From positions 10,887,342 through 10,951,341 of the forward strand of contig NC_135549.1 of assembly GCF_964340395.1 (NCBI RefSeq): a stretch of DNA of 64,000 nt, read 5' to 3'. This document shows, piece by piece, positions 60,901 through 64,000 of this stretch. Position 1 is the stretch's first letter; each line of letters begins with the position of its first letter. A model generated the notes under the pieces. It did not search any database. It saw only the letters and a list, made by a program, of their open reading frames with translations, and had not been told where the DNA came from. Source of the DNA: Glandiceps talaboti. Its lineage: Eukaryota > Hemichordata > Enteropneusta > Spengelidae. Position numbers and translations under genes: made by a program.

Positions 60901-63726
60901 CCTGTCATAGATGCCATGGATCTGGTAGAGTAACATGTGGCCGCTGTAATGGCCGTGGAAGAGTAAGTCGAGTTCAATTCAATTCAATGAAAAAAATTCT
61001 TTCTATATAATGAAATGTTATCATGGATTAGTTTATACATGTACTTAGTTGCAGTCAGCTCATCAACAAAAATGAGAAAGAGAACACAAAAAAACTAAAA
61101 AAAAACCCAAAACAGTCAAATTGAAAGACAAATCAATACACATCTATACTATGATTTATTACATGCAGGACTCTGAACAAGAAAATATAGTGATGCAAAT
61201 TTTATTTCTGTAGTTTCTTTTGAAATGTTCCCATCAACATTGTCGTAAGGCAGCCACTTACAGAAGTGTTAAATTTGTGTTTGTCAAGACATGTAATGGG
61301 TGATGTTTGTGCACAAAGACCTTGGAATATTATGAATTGATAGACTAAGTGTCTTATTACAGAAATTATAAGACTCATAGAACACCGCATTCTAAGCCCT
61401 CATAACAAGGAATGCATTAGAAATGACATACACTGTATTTGACCTAGTCTAGCTGCTAGACCTTGGGCTTTCCTCTGATAGGTATGAGGGTGGAACACTC
61501 GAGCCTATCACCCTCAGTAGTGACCTTCGGTCATCTTCACATTGAGCAGAATAGCCCGAGGGGTTTAGCTGCAAGATTGTATTTGACCTAACAGTTGAAT
61601 TCTGTTTTACTGACACTTTAAGCATTTCAAGCTGTAGTCATGCAGTCTGTTTAAGGCACTAGTGGTACTTATAATATCTCATATTCCACTGAGTGTGTAA
61701 AAAGATTTGCAGCAATATTTTAACCACACCCAAAAAGCCGTTAGGTGAGTTTAAATTTACATAATTACATGAAAATTGTATGTAAATGATCACACTTCAT
61801 GTAATTGCTGTGTACAAGTAAAAGGGTTGAGGTTCAATCAAAGGTCATTCTGCCATTAGAAATTTCTGCAGTTTTTGTTCCAATTTCGTACAAACACAAA
61901 TCTTTGTGTAAGCTCAGAAGAATATGAAATAATGAGGACCACTAGCACTGTCAATAGGCTAAGCCATAGTAACAGAAATGGCATACCTATGTAAAGTTAA
62001 AACATCTAGTACTTTAAATGATATTTTAGGGGTCAGCAGCTACAGACCAGAGAAATGACCCATATCTGTCCATCTGACAGTCTGTCTGTGGACACTTATA
62101 TCTCAAATACCCACTATTCAATTTCAACTAAACCTGGCACAAATGTGAGGCACTATAGGGAGCATATGCAAGTCACTTTCTTTAGTTTGAAATATGGTAT
62201 GTTGTGTGAGGCACTCTATTTCCTCAACATAATATTTATAGATGTCCATGAGCAGCTAGAATCTGGACTAACATATCTACATGAATAGCTAAAGGTATCA
62301 ATCTTGTTATTTCTGTAAGGTTAAATGTAGTAGCTGTAGTGGGTCAGGACGGAAGAGGTATTACGATAGTAGCACAAAAACACACAAATCAAGATCATGT
62401 GGCTCATGTCATGGATCAGGAAAGAGGAGGTGAGTAGGAGAAATTGGTCTGGTAACTTGGTCTGGTAACTTTAATAAGTAAATCAAATTTAACTTTTTTG
62501 GAATTATTTTAAGATGAGATACATATATAGAAAAGAAAGCTCTGTACCACAATGAAGGAATAGATTCAACAAGACAAATGAATTTCTCCATATTTGAAAT
62601 GTTATGTTACCATGTTAATTCTTATTTGGATCATAGAGAGGGTACATGTAAATGTTAAAAGAAATGTCCATATTCAGTCCAGTCATATTCATGCTATTTC
62701 TGTATTTAACTTATAACATTTGAAATCTAACATGAAAACTTCAACATAGATAATACTTTCTATAACGTATAGAAATCAACAATATCAATTTGCTGAGTTT
62801 AAAGTACCAGGTTGATGGTACACATATTAATGTAATTTATGATTTATATCATAATTGCTAATTTCAGGTGTGGAAGATGTTCTGGATCAGGGAGGGTGAC
62901 ATGTCCAACTTGTCATGGTGCAACAAAACTGAAGTGGTATGTTCAATTGACTGTGACGTAGTAAGTAACTTTTTTATCTTTTTTTTTCTTTCTCCAAATT
63001 TTGACTTTTGTAATTATGATTATAAAGGTGTACTATATTGTATTGTAGAGTGAAATCTTAGCATTTCTGCTGTGGAGGTAAATATCACTTCAAAATGGGG
63101 ACAAAACAATATTTGATACTAGTATGTGGCGGGATTTTTAATTTCAAACATTACTACATGTAATGTCCCACATGGCATACATATTATTATACCATGCACA
63201 AGCCAAATTGAACAAAAAATATGGAATATATACTCTGGTCATTCTACGTCACGACAACACGTGTCTATGTCACTGGTTCTGCTGTGTTTGAAATATGAGT
63301 GAAAATGTTCAAAATTGCCAGTACTTTCCCCAATTTTTCATTGATATTATTGGTGATGGTATATGTTATTCTCTAATATATGTCTTCATTCAGCCGGAAA
63401 TTACTCATGACCTAAGGGCTGTTACTACTCATTTAGCGACTCGTAGTGACAAAGACCCCTTAGGTCACTCATATTTTCCTTGGCTGAACGAAGACAAATA
63501 TTGAGGAATAACATTTTATTGCAGTGAATAATATACTAGGTGTCTTTGAAATGTCAGCATGCATTTACCACAATGACTGAAATAGTCAACATCTTAACCC
63601 TTATTGTTTACTTTTTCTTGCAGTAAGAATCTTACCAACGACCATGTAGTAGAACATACTGATTTCCCCAATGACTATATCAGAGAGGCTGAAGGTTCAA
63701 TTATCTTTAATGAAACACAAGACAGG
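54944..63726 (+). CDS. SSUH2: SSUH2-like protein with DnaJ-type cysteine repeats (partial, continues past the window)
   Basis: Homologue of the SSUH2 (C3orf32) family, which in human is linked to tooth development; its biochemical role is unclear. The nine visible exons are 54944-54977, 56613-56765, 57925-57991, 58800-58929, 59840-59900, 60775-60962, 62320-62429, 62868-62960 and 63624-63726, all phase-consistent, giving 313 residues before the edge (human about 375). Order: short MAQPSAPPYDP start, an Asp-rich acidic segment, a VPPPY segment, then a conserved helical part (DDTREALLSYVLEHCCYGKRA), AAWDI, and six Cys motifs: CHRCHGSG, CGRCNGRG, CSSCSGSG, CGSCHGSG, CGRCSGSG and CPTCHGA. These resemble the zinc-binding CXXCXGXG repeats of DnaJ. 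WYVQLTVTY follows. Exon 3 uses the acceptor TATAG at 57921-57924, which is the last of four similar sites. Exon 7 uses the weak acceptor CTGTAAG. The last exon or exons are missing. Confidence 0.92.
56887..57099. mobile_element. MITE, family C, copy 2 (short)
   Basis: Starts CAATCTGATTAAAATC and ends CCTCAGATTG, the same termini as the 468-bp copy at 35405-35872, with the shared block TTGTTTGTTCTTTT and ACATCTGACACAATA. It is only 213 bp, so it is an internally shortened form. No clear target duplication. It lies in SSUH2 intron 2. Confidence 0.8.
57762..57945 (+). repeat. tandem array of the SSUH2 exon 3 acceptor and exon start
   Basis: The word GTACCACCACCC (one copy ATACCACCACCC) follows CAG at 57771, 57826, 57879 and 57932, a period of 53-55 bp. 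The last three copies carry ATAG then ATTCCAGT, the acceptor used for exon 3. Only the final copy runs into an open exon with a donor; the earlier copies meet TAG within about 50 bp. Confidence 0.85.
60318..60735. repeat. 69-bp minisatellite, six copies, in SSUH2 intron 5
   Basis: The unit begins GATATGGATGCTATAAACAA; copies start near 60328, 60397, 60466, 60535, 60604 and 60673. Units alternate between two variants (TAGTACATACACA and TGGTACATACAGA), giving a 138-bp higher-order period over most of the array. As 69 is a multiple of three, long ORFs open on both strands. Confidence 0.95.
61447..61577 (+). mobile_element. short hairpin-type dispersed element, family D, copy 4, with a 13-bp flanking duplication
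   Basis: 131 bp in SSUH2 intron 6. The head reads GTCTAGCTGCTAGACC and the tail GTTTAGCTGCAAGAT. It is flanked on both sides by TGTATTTGACCTA (61434-61446 and 61578-61590). Inside lie inverted words (CTGATAGGTATGAGGGTG and CCTATCACCCTCA). No coding capacity. Confidence 0.75.
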
Positions 63727-64000
63727 GTAAGAAACATTCTGAAACGATGATCAACATTCTTCAAATTCATAATCCTCAATAGCATTGAAAACTAAATTCT
63801 TGCATTTAAAACAATAAGTGTTGATTTTTTCCACCTTAGCCATGTAATTTTCAAGTCATGCCATTGGAAGTGAGAAGTCTGTTATGAATATTCAAATTAC
63901 ATAGTGATCTCACCTTGAAGGTCAAACATTTGTATCTGAAGTAATATTTAATAGTGACCTTGCCTTGAGGGTCAAACATTTTATATCTGAAATAATATGA

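Overview
This is animal (metazoan) nuclear DNA. It is AT-rich and carries spliced genes with GT-AG introns, very long microsatellites and dispersed short elements with inverted repeats. Five protein genes can be identified by rebuilding their exons by eye: TAF3, TSR2, UBA3, ARL6IP5 and SSUH2-like. A sixth is a prostanoid-receptor-like GPCR, and a seventh is an unrecognised gene whose 3' end lies at the left edge. The gene set fits an invertebrate (invertebrate deuterostome or lophotrochozoan), but nothing read here settles the phylum. All exon joins keep frame and follow family alignments from memory; no alignment program or database was used.

Layout. 1-1165 (+): last two visible exons of an unrecognised gene. 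1166-9339: no supported gene; repeats and microsatellites. 9340-16334 (-): complete TAF3 (7 coding exons, about 1171 aa), with an N-terminal histone fold, a Lys/Glu-rich middle, a Pro-rich region and a C-terminal PHD finger. 16664-20335 (+): complete TSR2 (6 exons, 191 aa), divergent from TAF3. 23027-33926 (-): complete UBA3, the catalytic subunit of the NEDD8 E1 (15 exons, 452 aa), convergent with TSR2. 34176-36841 (+): complete ARL6IP5/PRAF3 (3 exons, 178 aa), head-to-head with UBA3. 36842-45135: gene-poor DNA with a 33-copy minisatellite and long simple repeats. 45136-51571 (+): a prostanoid-receptor-like GPCR (3 exons, 600 aa). 51572-54943: simple repeats. 54944 to beyond the right edge (+): SSUH2-like gene, nine exons visible, with six DnaJ-type CXXC motifs.

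The genes do not form one pathway. TAF3 acts in TFIID, TSR2 in ribosomal protein delivery, UBA3 in neddylation, and ARL6IP5 in ER membranes. The clearest organisation is two head-to-head pairs with start codons 249-329 bp apart. The UBA3/ARL6IP5 pair is, from memory, also adjacent and divergent in human 3p14.1.

The most notable non-genic signals are: (a) tandem duplications that carry splice sites, one at the UBA3 exon 8 donor (115-bp period) and one at the SSUH2 exon 3 acceptor (about 54-bp period); (b) four or five families of short non-autonomous elements with inverted termini, several with apparent target-site duplications; (c) one such element ending about 28 bp from the TSR2 exon 5 acceptor; and (d) minisatellites of 26, 33 and 69 bp.
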